Positions 23,533 through 36,585 are shown, counted from the first letter of the stretch. The stretch is DNA of 60,000 nucleotides from Membranipora membranacea (GCA_914767715.1 OU612070.1:13411501-13471500), one strand, 5' to 3'. Translations and numbers: made by a program. Notes: generated by a model not told the origin, from the letters alone.

Positions 23533-26500
23533 ATGCTTTTTTTTCGGCCAAATCAAAAAATAGATTTGCTTCTAACTAACCTCATAAGGAGGAGCAACTC
23601 CTGCTCATCTCGAATCTGCAGACCGTTTGGCTCTGCGGCTTTTCGTTCTCCGTCAGCGTCCGTTTTAATTAGGGCCACTTTTGCTATAAAAAAACATGCC
23701 AAACGGCAGCATCGAAAAATTAAATCTCTGTTGGATTTTTATCAAACTCCGACCAGTTCAAGCTCTTATTGCCCTCATTCAACACGCCGAATATTGGAAT
23801 CCTCGGATTAACAGGGGGGTCACAACGCTGACTTGAAAATCCAAAAATTATACCAAGGGAGGGTATCATGCTTTTTTTTCGGCCAGATCAAAAAATAGAT
23901 TTGCTTCTAACTAACCTCATAAGGAGGAGCAACTCCTGCTCATCTCGAATCTGCAGACCGTTTGGCTCTGCGGCTTTTCGTTCTCTGTCAGCGTCCGTTT
24001 TAATTAGGGCCACTTTTGCTATAAAAAAACATGCCAAACGGCAGCATCGAAAAATTAAATCTCTGTTGGATTCTTATCAAACTCCGACCAGTTCAAGCTC
24101 TTATTGCCCTCATTCAACACGCCGAACATTTGAATCCTCGGATTAACAGGGGGGTCACAACGCTGACTTGAAAATCCAAAAATTATACCAAGGGAGGGTA
24201 TCATGCTTTTTTTTCGGCCAGATCAAAAAATAGATTTGCTTCTAACTAACCTCATAAGGAGGAGCAACTCCTGCTCATCTCGAATCTGCAGACCGTTTGG
24301 CTCTGCGGCTTTTCGTTGTCCGTCAGCGTCCGTTTTAATTAGGGCCACTTTTGCTATAAAAAAACATGCCAAACGGCAGCATCGAAAAATTAAATCTCTG
24401 TTGGATTCTTATCAAACTCCGACCAGTTCAAGCTCTTATTGCCCTCATTCAACACGCCGAATATTGGAATCCTCGGATTAACAGGGGGGTCACAACGCTG
24501 ACTTGAAGATCCAAAAATTATACCAAGGGAGGGTATCAGGCTTTTTTTTCGGCCAGATCAAAAAATAGATTTGCTTCTAACTAACCTCATAAGGAGGAGC
24601 AACTCCTGCTCATCTCGAATCTGCAGACCGTTTGGCTCTGCGGCTTTTCGTTGTCCGTCAGCGTCCGTTTTAATTAGGGCCACTTTTGCTATAAAAAAAC
24701 ATGCCAAACGGCAGCATCGAAAAATTAAATCTCTGTTGGATTCTTATCAACCTCCGACCAGTTCAAGCTCTTATTGCCCTCATTCAACACGCCGAATATT
24801 GGAATCCTCGGATTAACAGGGGGGTCACAACGCTGACTTGAAGATCCAAAAATTATACCAAGGGAGGGTATCAGGCTTTTTTTTCGGCCAGATCAAAAAA
24901 TAGATTTGCTTCTAACTAACCTCATAAGGAGGAGCAACTCCTGCTCATCTCGAATCTGCAGACCGTTTGGCTCTGCGGCTTTTCGTTCTCTGTCAGCGTC
25001 CGTTTTAATTAGGGCCACTTTTGCTATAAAAAAACATGCCAAACGGCAGCATCGAAAAATTAAATCTCTGTTGGATTCTTATCAAACTCCGACCAGTTCA
25101 AGCTCTTATTGCCCTCATTCAACACGCCGAACATTTGAATCCTCGGATTAACAGGGGGGTCACAACGCTGACTTGAAAATCCAAAAATTATACCAAGGGA
25201 GGGTATCATGCTTTTTTTTCGGCCAGATCAAAAAATAGATTTGCTTCTAACTAACCTCATAAGGAGGAGCAACTCCTGCTCATCTCGAATCTGCAGACCG
25301 TTTGGCTCTGCGGCTTTTCGTTGTCCGTCAGCGTCCGTTTTAATTAGGGCCACTTTTGCTATAAAAAAACATGCCAAACGGCAGCATCGAAAAATTAAAT
25401 CTCTGTTGGATTCTTATCAAACTCCGACCAGTTCAAGCTCTTATTGCCCTCATTCAACACGCCGAATATTGGAATCCTCGGATTAACAGGGGGGTCACAA
25501 CGCTGACTTGAAGATCCAAAAATTATACCAAGGGAGGGTATCAGGCTTTTTTTTCGGCCAGATCAAAAAATAGATTTGCTTCTAACTAACCTCATAAGGA
25601 GGAGCAACTCCTGCTCATCTCGAATCTGCAGACCGTTTGGCTCTGCGGCTTTTCGTTCTCCGTCAGCGGCCGTTTTAATTAGGGCCACTTTTGCTATAAA
25701 AAAACATGCCAAACGGCAGCATCGAAAAATTAAATCTCTGTTGGATTCTTATCAAACTCCGACCAGTTCAAGCTCTTATTGCCCTCATTCAACACGCCGA
25801 ATATTGGAATCCTCGGATTAACAGGGGGGTCACAACGCTGACTTGAAAATCCAAAAATTATACCAAGGGAGGGTATCATGCTTTTTTTTCGGCCAAATCA
25901 AAAAATAGATTTGCTTCTAACTAACCTCATAAGGAGGAGCAACTCCTGCTCATCTCGAATCTGCAGACCGTTTGGCTCTGCGGCTTTTCGTTCTCCGTCA
26001 GCGTCCGTTTTAATTAGGGCCACTTTTGCTATAAAAAAACATGCCAAACGGCAGCATCGAAAAATTAAATCTCTGTTGGATTTTTATCAAACTCCGACCA
26101 GTTCAAGCTCTTATTGCCCTCATTCAACACGCCGAATATTGGAATCCTCGGATTAACAGGGGGGTCACAACGCTGACTTGAAAATCCAAAAATTATACCA
26201 AGGGAGGGTATCATGCTTTTTTTTCGGCCAGATCAAAAAATAGATTTGCTTCTAACTAACCTCATAAGGAGGAGCAACTCCTGCTCATCTCGAATCTGCA
26301 GACCGTTTGGCTCTGCGGCTTTTCGTTCTCTGTCAGCGTCCGTTTTAATTAGGGCCACTTTTGCTATAAAAAAACATGCCAAACGGCAGCATCGAAAAAT
26401 TAAATCTCTGTTGGATTCTTATCAAACTCCGACCAGTTCAAGCTCTTATTGCCCTCATTCAACACGCCGAACATTTGAATCCTCGGATTAACAGGGGGGT

Positions 26501-29227
26501 CACAACGCTGACTTGAAAATCCAAAAATTATACCAAGGGAGGGTATCATGCTTTTTTTTCGGCCAGATCAAAAAATAGATTTGCTTCTAACTAACCTCAT
26601 AAGGAGGAGCAACTCCTGCTCATCTCGAATCTGCAGACCGTTTGGCTCTGCGGCTTTTCGTTGTCCGTCAGCGTCCGTTTTAATTAGGGCCACTTTTGCT
26701 ATAAAAAAACATGCCAAACGGCAGCATCGAAAAATTAAATCTCTGTTGGATTCTTATCAAACTCCGACCAGTTCAAGCTCTTATTGCCCTCATTCAACAC
26801 GCCGAATATTGGAATCCTCGGATTAACAGGGGGGTCACAACGCTGACTTGAAGATCCAAAAATTATACCAAGGGAGGGTATCAGGCTTTTTTTTCGGCCA
26901 GATCAAAAAATAGATTTGCTTCTAACTAACCTCATAAGGAGGAGCAACTCCTGCTCATCTCGAATCTGCAGACCGTTTGGCTCTGCGGCTTTTCGTTCTC
27001 CGTCAGCGGCCGTTTTAATTAGGGCCACTTTTGCTATAAAAAAACATGCCAAACGGCAGCATCGAAAAATTAAATCTCTGTTGGATTCTTATCAAACTCC
27101 GACCAGTTCAAGCTCTTATTGCCCTCATTCAACACGCCGAATATTGGAATCCTCGGATTAACAGGGGGGTCACAACGCTGACTTGAAAATCCAAAAATTA
27201 TATCAAGGGAGGGTATCGTGCTTTTTTTTCGGCAAGATCAAAAAATAGATTTGCTTCTAACTAACCTCGTAAGGAGGAGCAACTCCTGCTCATCCCGAAT
27301 CTGCAGACCGTTTGGCTCTGCGGCTTTTCGTTCTCCGTCAGCGTTCGTTTTAATTAGGGCCACTTTTGCTATAAAAAAACATGCCAAACGGCAGCATCGA
27401 AAAATTAAATCTCTGTTGGATTCTTATCAAACTCCGACCAGTTCAAGCTCTTATTGCCCTCATTCAACACGCCGAATATTGGAATCCTCGGATTAACAGG
27501 GGGGTTACAACGCTGACTTGAAAATCCAAAAATTATACCAAGGGAGGGTATCATGCTTTTTTTTCGGCCAGATCAAAAAATAGATTTGCTTCTAACTAAC
27601 CTCATAAGGAGGAGCAACTCCTGCTCATCTCGAATCTGCAGACCGTTTTGCTCTGCGGCTTTTCGTTCTCTGTCAGCGTCCGTTTTAATTAGGGCCACTT
27701 TTGCTATAAGAAAACATGCCAAACGGCAGCATCGAAAGATTAAATCTCTGTTGGATTCTTATCAAACTCCGACCAGTTCAAGCTCTTATTGCCCTCATTC
27801 AACACGCCGAACATTTGAATCCTCGGATTAACAGGGGGGTCACAACGCTGACTTGAAAATCCAAAAATTATACCAAGGGAGGGTATCATGCTTTTTTTTC
27901 GGCCAGATCAAAAAATAGATTTGCTTCTAACTAACCTCATAAGGAGGAGCAACTCCTGCTCATCTCGAATCTGCAGACCGTTTGGCTCTGCGGCTTTTCG
28001 TTGTCCGTCAGCGTCCGTTTTAATTAGGGCCACTTTTGCTATAAAAAAACATGCCAAACGGCAGCATCGAAAAATTAAATCTCTGTTGGATTCTTATCAA
28101 ACTCCGACCAGTTCAAGCTCTTATTGCCCTCATTCAACACGCCGAATATTGGAATCCTCGGATTAACAGGGGGGTCACAACGCTGACTTGAAGATCCAAA
28201 AATTATACCAAGGGAGGGTATCAGGCTTTTTTTTCGGCCAGATCAAAAAATAGATTTGCTTCTAACTAACCTCATAAGGAGGAGCAACTCCTGCTCATCT
28301 CGAATCTGCAGACCGTTTGGCTCTGCGGCTTTTCGTTCTCCGTCAGCGGCCGTTTTAATTAGGGCCACTTTTGCTATAAAAAAACATGCCAAACGGCAGC
28401 ATCGAAAAATTAAATCTCTGTTGGATTCTTATCAAACTCCGACCAGTTCAAGCTCTTATTGCCCTCATTCAACACGCCGAATATTGGAATCCTCGGATTA
28501 ACAGGGGGGTCACAACGCTGACTTGAAAATCCAAAAATTATATCAAGGGAGGGTATCGTGCTTTTTTTTCGGCAAGATCAAAAAATAGATTTGCTTCTAA
28601 CTAACCTCGTAAGGAGGAGCAACTCCTGCTCATCCCGAATCTGCAGACCGTTTGGCTCTGCGGCTTTTCGTTCTCCGTCAGCGTTCGTTTTAATTAGGGC
28701 CACTTTTGCTATAAAAAAACATGCCAAACGGCAGCATCGAAAAATTAAATCTCTGTTGGATTCTTATCAAACTCCGACCAGTTCAAGCTCTTATTGCCCT
28801 CATTCAACACGCCGAATATTGGAATCCTCGGATTAACAGGGGGGTTACAACGCTGACTTGAAAATCCAAAAATTATACCAAGGGAGGGTATCATGCTTTT
28901 TTTTCGGCCAGATCAAAAAATAGATTTGCTTCTAACTAACCTCATAAGGAGGAGCAACTCCTGCTCATCTCGAATCTGCAGACCGTTTTGCTCTGCGGCT
29001 TTTCGTTCTCTGTCAGCGTCCGTTTTAATTAGGGCCACTTTTGCTATAAGAAAACATGCCAAACGGCAGCATCGAAAGATTAAATCTCTGTTGGATTCTT
29101 ATCAAACTCCGACCAGTTCAAGCTCTTATTGCCCTCATTCAACACGCCGAACATTTGAATCCTCGGATTAACAGGGGGGTCACAACGCTGACTTGAAAAT
29201 CCAAAAATTATACCAAGGGAGGGTATC
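23533..29227 (+). repeat. 18-type HOR, copy II, expanded core (T10-T15 amplified)
   Basis: Order: 23533 T10, 23868 T11, 24203 T12, 24538 T13/T12 hybrid, 24873 T13/T11 hybrid, 25208 T12, 25543 T13, 25878 T10, 26213 T11, 26548 T12, 26883 T13, 27218 T14, 27553 T15, 27888 T12, 28223 T13, 28558 T14, 28893 T15. Both T10 units carry 'ggccaaatc', which dates their duplication (2345 bp displacement) after that mutation. The block T12-T13-T14-T15 occurs twice in a row with a 1340-bp displacement. A stretch with one T12-T15 set elsewhere therefore became a nested series of tandem duplications. Confidence 0.9.
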
Positions 29228-30232
29228 ATGCTTTTTTTTCGGCCAGATCAAAAAATAGATTTGCTTCTAACTAACCTCATAAGGAGGAGCAACTCCTGCT
29301 CATCTCGAATCTGCAGACCGTTTGGCTCTGCGGCTTTTCGTTCTCTGTCAGCGTCCGTTTTAATTAGGGCCACTTTTGCTATAAAAAAACATGCCAAACG
29401 GCAGCATCGAAAAATTAAATCTCTGTTGGATTCTTATCAAACTCCGACCAGTTCAAGCTCTTATTGCCCTCATTCAACACGCCGAATATTGGAATCCTCG
29501 GATTAACAGGGGGGTCACAACGCTGACTTGAAAGTCCAAAAATTATACCAAGGGAGGGTATCATGCTTTTTTTTCGGCCAGATCAAAAAATAGATTTGCT
29601 TCTAACTAACCTCATAAGGAGGAGCAACTCCTGTTCATCCCGAATCTGCAGACCGTTTGGCTCTGCGGCTTTTCGTTCTCCGTCAGCGTCTGTTTTAATT
29701 AGGGCCACTTTTGCTATAAAAAAACATGCCAAACGGCAGAATCGAAAAATTAAATCTCTGTTGGATTCTTATCAAACTCCGACCAGTTCAAGCTCTTATT
29801 GCCCTCATTCAACACGCCGAATATTGGAATCCTCGGATTAACAGGGGGGTCACAACGCTGACTTGAAAATCCAAAAATTATACCAAGGGAGGGTATCATG
29901 CTTTTTTTTCGGCCAGATCAAAAAATAGATTTGCTTCTAACTAACCTCATAAGGAGGAGCAACTCCTGCTCATCCCGAATCTGCAGACCGTTTGGCTCTG
30001 CGGCTTTTCGTTCTCCGTCAGCGTCCGTTTTAATTAGGGCCACTTTTGCTATAAAAAAACATGCCAAACGGCAGCATCGAAACATTAAATCTCTGTTGGA
30101 TTCTTATCAAACTCCGACCAGTTCAAGCTCTTATTGCCCTCATTCAACACGCCGAATATTGGAATCCTCGGATTAACAGGGAGGTCACAACGCTGACTTG
30201 AAAATCCAAAAATTATACCAAGGGAGGGTATC
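29228..30232 (+). repeat. 18-type HOR, copy II, end (T16-T18)
   Basis: Units at 29228 T16, 29563 T17 and 29898 T18 ('gaaacatt' in addition). The order is as in copies I and III. Next comes a T2/T9 hybrid rather than T1 or T2, which closes the copy. Confidence 0.88.
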
Positions 30233-33200
30233 ATGCTTTTTTTTCGGCCAGATCAAAAAATAGATTTGCTTCTAACTAACCTCATAAGGAGGACCAACTC
30301 CTGCTCATCCCGAATCTGCAGACCGTTTGGCTCTGCGGCTTTTCGTTCTCCGTCAGCGTCCGTTTTAATTAGGGCCACTTTTGCTATAAAAAAACATGCC
30401 AAACGGCAGCATCGAAAAATTAAATCTCTGTTGGATTCTTATCAAACTCCGACCAGTTCATGCTCTTATTGCCCTCATTCAACACGCCGAATATTGGAAT
30501 CCTCGGATTAACAGGGGGGTCACAACGCTGACTTGAAAATCCAAAAATTATATCAAGGGAGGGTATCATGCTTTTTTTTCGGCCAGATCAAAAAATAGAT
30601 TTGCTTCTAACTAACCTCATAAGGAGGAGCAACTCCTGCTCATCTCGAATCTGCAGACCGTTTGGCTCTGCGGCTTTTCGTTCTCCGTCAGCGTCCGTTT
30701 TAATTAGGGCCACTTTTGCTATAAAAAAACATGCCAAACGGCAGCATCGAAAAATTAAATCTCTGTCGGATTTTTATCAAACTCCGACCAGTTCAAGCTC
30801 TTATTGCCCTCATTCAACACGCCGAATATTGGAATCCTCGGATTAACAGGGGGGTCACAACGCTGACTTGAAAATCCAAAAATTATACCAAGGGAGGGTA
30901 TCATGCTTTTTTTTCGGCCAGATCAAAAAATAGATTTGCTTCTAACTAACCTCATAAGGAGGAGCAACTCCTGCTCATCTCGAATCTGCAGACCGTTTGG
31001 CTCTGCGGCTTTTCGTTCTCTGTCAGCGTCCGTTTTAATTAGGGCCACTTTTGCTATAAAAAAACATGCCAAACGGCAGCATCGAAAAATTAAATCTCTG
31101 TTGGATTCTTATCAAACTCCGACCAGTTCAAGCTCTTATTGCCCTCATTCAACACGCCGAACATTTGAATCCTCGGATTAACAGGGGGGTCACAACGCTG
31201 ACTTGAAAATCCAAAAATTATACCAAGGGAGGGTATCATGCTTTTTTTTCGGCCAGATCAAAAAATAGATTTGCTTCTAACTAACCTCATAAGGAGGAGC
31301 AACTCCTGCTCATCTCGAATCTGCAGACCGTTTGGCTCTGCGGCTTTTCGTTGTCCGTCAGCGTCCGTTTTAATTAGGGCCACTTTTGCTATAAAAAACC
31401 ATGCCAAACGGCAGCATCGAAAAATTAAATCGCTGTTGGATTCTTATCAAACTCCGACCAGTTCAAGCTCTTATTGCCCTCATTCAACACGCCGAACATT
31501 TGAATCCTCGGATTAACAGGGGGGTCACAACGCTGACTTGAAAATCCAAAAATTATACCAAGGGAGGGTATCATGCTTTTTTTTCGGCCAGATCAAAAAA
31601 TAGATTTGCTTCTAACTAACCTCATAAGGAGGAGCAACTCCTGCTCATCTCGAATCTGCAGACCGTTTGGCTCTGCGGCTTTTCGTTCTCTGTCAGCGTC
31701 CGTTTTAATTAGGGCCACTTTTGCTATAAAAAAACATGCCAAACGGCAGCATCGAAAAATTAAATCTCTGTTGGATTCTTATCAAACTCCGACCAGTTCA
31801 AGCTCTTATTGCCCTCATTCAAGACGCCGAATATTGGAATCCTCGGATTAACAGGGGGGTCACAACGCTGACTTGAAAATCCAAAAATTATACCAAGGGA
31901 GGGTATCATGCTTTTTTTTCGGCCAGATCAAAAAATAGATTTGCTTCTAACTAACCTCATAAGGAGGAGCAACTCCTGCTCATCCCGAATCTGCAGACCG
32001 TTTGGCTCTGCGGCTTTTCGTTCTCCGTCAGCGTCCGTTTTAATTAGGGCCACTTTTGCTATAAAAAAACATGCCAAACGGCAGCATCGAAAAATTAAAT
32101 CTCTGTTGGATTCTTATCAAACTCCGACCAGTTCAAGCTCTTATTGCCCTCATTCAACACGCCGAATATTGGAATCCTCGGATTAACAGGGAAGTCACAA
32201 CGCTGACTTGAAAATCCAAAAATTATACCAAGGGAGGGTATCATGCTTTTTTTTCGGCCAGATCAAAAAATAGATTTGCTTCTAACTAACCTCATAAGGA
32301 GGACCAACTCCTGCTCATCCCGAATCTGCAGACCGTTTGGCTCTGCGGCTTTTCGTTCTCCGTCAGCGTCCGTTTTAATTAGGGCCACTTTTGCTATAAA
32401 AAAACATGCCAAACGGCAGCATCGAAAAATTAAATCTCTGTTGGATTCTTATCAAACTCCGACCAGTTCATGCTCTTATTGCCCTCATTCAACACGCCGA
32501 ATATTGGAATCCTTGGATTAACAGGGGGGTCACAACGCTGACTTGAAAATCCAAAAATTATATCAAGGGAGGGTATCATGCTTTTTTTTCGGCCAGATCA
32601 AAAAATAGATTTGCTTCTAACTAACCTCATAAGGAGGAGCAACTCCTGCTCATCTCGAATCTGCAGACCGTTTGGCTCTGCGGCTTTTCGTTCTCCGTCA
32701 GCGTCCGTTTTAATTAGGGCCACTTTTGCTATAAAAAAACATGCCAAACGGCAGCATCGAAAAATTAAATCTCTGTTGGATTTTTATCAAACTCCGACCA
32801 GTTCAAGCTCTTATTGCCCTCATTCAACACGCCGAATATTGGAATCCTCGGATTAACAGGGGGGTCACAACGCTGACTTGAAAATCCAAAAATTATACCA
32901 AGGGAGGGTATCATGCTTTTTTTTCGGCCAGATCAAAAAATAGATTTGCTTCTAACTAACCTCATAAGGAGGAGCAACTCCTGCTCATCTCGAATCTGCA
33001 GACCGTTTGGCTCTGCGGCTTTTCGTTCTCTGTCAGCGTCCGTTTTAATTAGGGCCACTTTTGCTATAAAAAAACATGCCAAACGGCAGCATCGAAAAAT
33101 TAAATCTCTGTTGGATTCTTATCAAACTCCGACCAGTTCAAGCTCTTATTGCCCTCATTCAACACGCCGAACATTTGAATCCTCGGATTAACAGGGGGGT

Positions 33201-33582
33201 CACAACGCTGACTTGAAAATCCAAAAATTATACCAAGGGAGGGTATCATGCTTTTTTTTCGGCCAGATCAAAAAATAGATTTGCTTCTAACTAACCTCAT
33301 AAGGAGGAGCAACTCCTGCTCATCTCGAATCTGCAGACCGTTTGGCTCTGCGGCTTTTCGTTGTCCGTCAGCGTCCGTTTTAATTAGGGCCACTTTTGCT
33401 ATAAAAACCCATGCCAAACGGCAGCATCGAAAAATTAAATCGCTGTTGGATTCTTATCAAACTCCGACCAGTTCAAGCTCTTATTGCCCTCATTCAACAC
33501 GCCGAATATTGGACTCCTCGGATTAACAGGGGGGTCACAACGCTGACTTGAAGATCCAAAAATTATACCAAGGGAGGGTATC
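30233..33582 (+). repeat. Short HOR derivatives with 6-unit period (2010 bp)
   Basis: Units at 30233 (T2/T9 hybrid: 62G>C and 229A>T), 30568 T10, 30903 T11, 31238 T12-like ending like T11, 31573 T16-like, 31908 T18-like ('agggaagtc'), then 32243 T2/T9 hybrid, 32578 T10, 32913 T11 and 33248 T12. Counterparts lie 2010 bp apart. The two T12-like units share changes near the A tract ('aaaaaacc', 'aaaaaccc') and 'tcgctg', confirming common origin. The hybrid joins T2 to T10 and so deletes T3-T8 relative to the 18-type order. Confidence 0.88.
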
Positions 33583-35257
33583 AGGCTTTTTTTTCGGCCA
33601 GATCAAAAAATAGATTTGCTTCTAACTAACCTCATAAGGAGGAGCAACTCCTGCTCATCTCGAATCTGCAGACCGTTTGGCTCTGCGGCTTTTCGTTCTC
33701 CGTCAGCGGCCGTTTTAATTAGGGCCACTTTTGCTATAAAAAAACATGCCAAACGGCAGCATCGAAAAATTAAATCTCTGTTGGATTCTTATCGAACCCC
33801 GACCAGTTCAAGCTCTTATTGCCCTCATTCAACACGCCGAATATTGGAATCCTCAGATTAACAGGGAGGTCACAACGCTGACTTGAAAATCCAAAAATTA
33901 TACCAAGGGAGGGTATCATGCTTTTTTTTCGGCCAGATCAAAAAATAGATTTGCTTCTAACTAACCTCATAAGGAGGAGCAACTCCTGCTCATCCCGAAT
34001 CTGCAGACCGTTTGGCTCAGCGGCTTTTCGTTCTCCGTCAGCGTCCGTTTCAATTAGGGCCACTTTTGCTATAAAAAAACATGCCAAACGGCAGCATCGA
34101 AAAATTAAATCTCTGTTGGATTCTTATCAAACTCCGACCAGTTCAAGCTCTTATTGCCGTCATTCAACACGCCGAATATTGGAATCCTCGGATTAACAGG
34201 GGGGTCACAACGCTGACTTGAAAATCCAAAAATTATACCAAGGGAGGGTATCATGCTTTTTTTTCGGCCAGATCAAAAAATAGATTTGCTTCTAACTAAC
34301 CTCATAAGGAGGAGCAACTCCTGCTCATCTGGAATCTGCAGACCGTTTGGCTCTGCGGCTTTTCGTTCTCCGTCAGCGTCCGTTTTAATTAGGGCCACTT
34401 TTGCTATAAAAAAACATGCCAAACGGCAGCATCGAAAAATTAAATCTCTGTTGGATTCTTATCAAACTCCGACCAGTTCAAGCTCTTATTGCCCTCATTC
34501 AACACGCCGAATATTTGAATCCTCGGATTAACAGGGGGGTTACAACGCTGACTTGAAAATCCAAAAATTATACCAAGGGAGGGTATCATGCTTTTTTTTC
34601 GGCCAGATCAAAAAATAGATTTGCTTCTAACTAACCTCATAAGGAGGAGCAACTCCTGCTCATCTCGAATCTGCAGACCGTTTGGCTCTGCGGCTTTTCG
34701 TTCTCCGTCAGCGTCCGTTTTAATTAGGGCCACTTTTGCTATAAAAAAACATGCCAAACGGCAGCATCGAAAAATTAAATCTCTGTTGGATTCTTATCAA
34801 ACTCCGACCAGTTCAAGCTCTTATTGCCCTCATTCAACACGCCGAATATTGGAATCCTCGGATTAACAGGGGGGTCACAACGCTGACTTGAAAATCCAAA
34901 AATTATACCAAGGGAGGGTATCATGCTTTTTTTTCGGCCAGATCAAAAAATAGATTTGCTTCTAACTAACCTCATAAGGAGGAGCAACTCCTGCTCATCT
35001 CGAATCTGCAGACCGTTTGGCTCTGCGGCTTTTCGTTCTCCGTCAGCGTCCGTTTTAATTAGGGCCACTTTTGCTATAAAAAAACATGCCAAACGGCAGC
35101 ATCGAAAAATTAAATCTCTGTTGGATTCTTATCAAACTCCGACCAGTTCAAGCTCTTATTGCCCTCATTTAACACGCCGAATATTGGAATCCTCGGATTA
35201 ACAGGGGGGTCACAACGCTGACTTGAAAATCCAAAAATTATATCAAGGGACGGTATC
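33583..35257 (+). repeat. Bridging block shared with 45.8-47.2 kb
   Basis: Unit 33583 starts as T13 ('tatcaggc', 127T>G) but ends with 'tatcgaac' and 285G>A, like the unit at 45622. It is a crossover hybrid that joins the HOR domain to this block. Units 33918 (134T>C, 242C>G), 34253 (79C>G, 264G>T, 289C>T), 34588 and 34923 follow. The first two align with 45957 and 46292 at a 12039-bp displacement. Unit 34923 then switches to 248C>T and 'gggacgg' and leads into the four-unit cassette, as at 10479. Confidence 0.86.
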
Positions 35258-36585
35258 ATGCTTTTTTTTCGGCCAGATCAAAAAATAGATTTGCTTCTAA
35301 CTAACCTCATAAGGAGGAGCAACTCCTGCTCATCCCGAATTTGCAGACCGTTTGGCTCTGCGGCTTTTCGTTCTTCGTCAGCGTCCGTTTTAATTAGGGC
35401 CACTTTTGCTATAAAAAAACATGCCAAACGGCAGCATCGAAAAATTAAATCTCTGTTGGATTCTTATCAAACTCCGACCAGTTCAAGCTCTTATTGCCCT
35501 CATTCAACACGCCAAATATTGGAATCATCGGATTAACAGGGGGGTCACAACGCTGACTTGAAAATCCAAAAATTATACCAAGGGAGGGTATCATGCATTT
35601 TTTTCGGCCAGATCAAAAAATAGATTTGCTTCTAACTAACCTCATGAGGAGGAGCAACTCCTGCTCATCCCGAATCTGCAGACCGTTTGGCTCTGCGGCT
35701 TTTCGTTCTCCGTCAGCGTCCGTTTTAATTAGGGCCACTTTTGCTATAAAAAAACATGCCAAACGGCAGCATCGAAAAATTAAATCTCTGTTGGATTCTT
35801 ATCAAACTCCGACCAGTTCAAGCTCTTATTGCCCTCATTCAACACGCCGAATATTGGAATCCTCGGATTAACAGGGGGGTCACAACGCTGACTTGAAAAT
35901 CCAAAAATTATACCATGCTTTTTTTTTCGGCCAGATCAAAAAATAGATTTGCTTCTAACTAACCTCATAAGGAGGAGCAACTCCTGCTCATCTCGAATCT
36001 GCAGACCGTTTGGGTCTGCGGCTTTTCGTTCTCCGTCAGCGTCCGTTTTAATTAGGGCCACTTTTGCTATAAAAAAACATGCCAAACGGCAGCATCGAAA
36101 AATTAAATCTCTGTTGGATTCTTATCAAACTCCGACCAGTTCAAGGTCTTATTGCCCTCATTCAACACGCCGAATATTGGAATCCTCGGATTAACAGGGG
36201 GGTCACAACGCTGACTTGAAAATCCAAAAATTATACCAAGGGAGGGTATCATGCATTTTTTTCGGCCAGATCAAAAAATAGATTTGCTTCTAACTAACCT
36301 CATAAGGAGGAGCAACTCCTGCTCATCCCGAATCTGCAGACCGTTTGGCTGTGCGGCTTTTCGTTCTCCGTCAGCGTCCGTTTTAATTAGGGCCACTTTT
36401 GCTATAAAAAAACATGCCAAACGGCAGCATCGAAAAATTAAATCTCTGTTGGATTCTTATCAAACTCCGACCAGTTCAAGCTCTTATTGCCCTCATTCAA
36501 CACGCCGAATATTGGAATCCTCGGATTAACAGGGGGGTCACAACGCTGACTTGAAAATCCAAAAATTATACCAAGGGAGGGTATC
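35258..36585 (+). repeat. Four-unit cassette, copy 3, with a 13-bp deletion
   Basis: Units at 35258 (84C>T, 'ttcttcgtc', 257G>A, 270C>A), 35593 (5T>A, 54A>G), 35915 (99C>G, 'aaggtct') and 36251 (5T>A, 101C>G). Between the second and third, 'tacca' runs straight into 'tgc': the 13 bases that hold the purine run are gone, giving the only 322-bp spacing in the window. The third unit also has T9 instead of T8. Confidence 0.9.
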
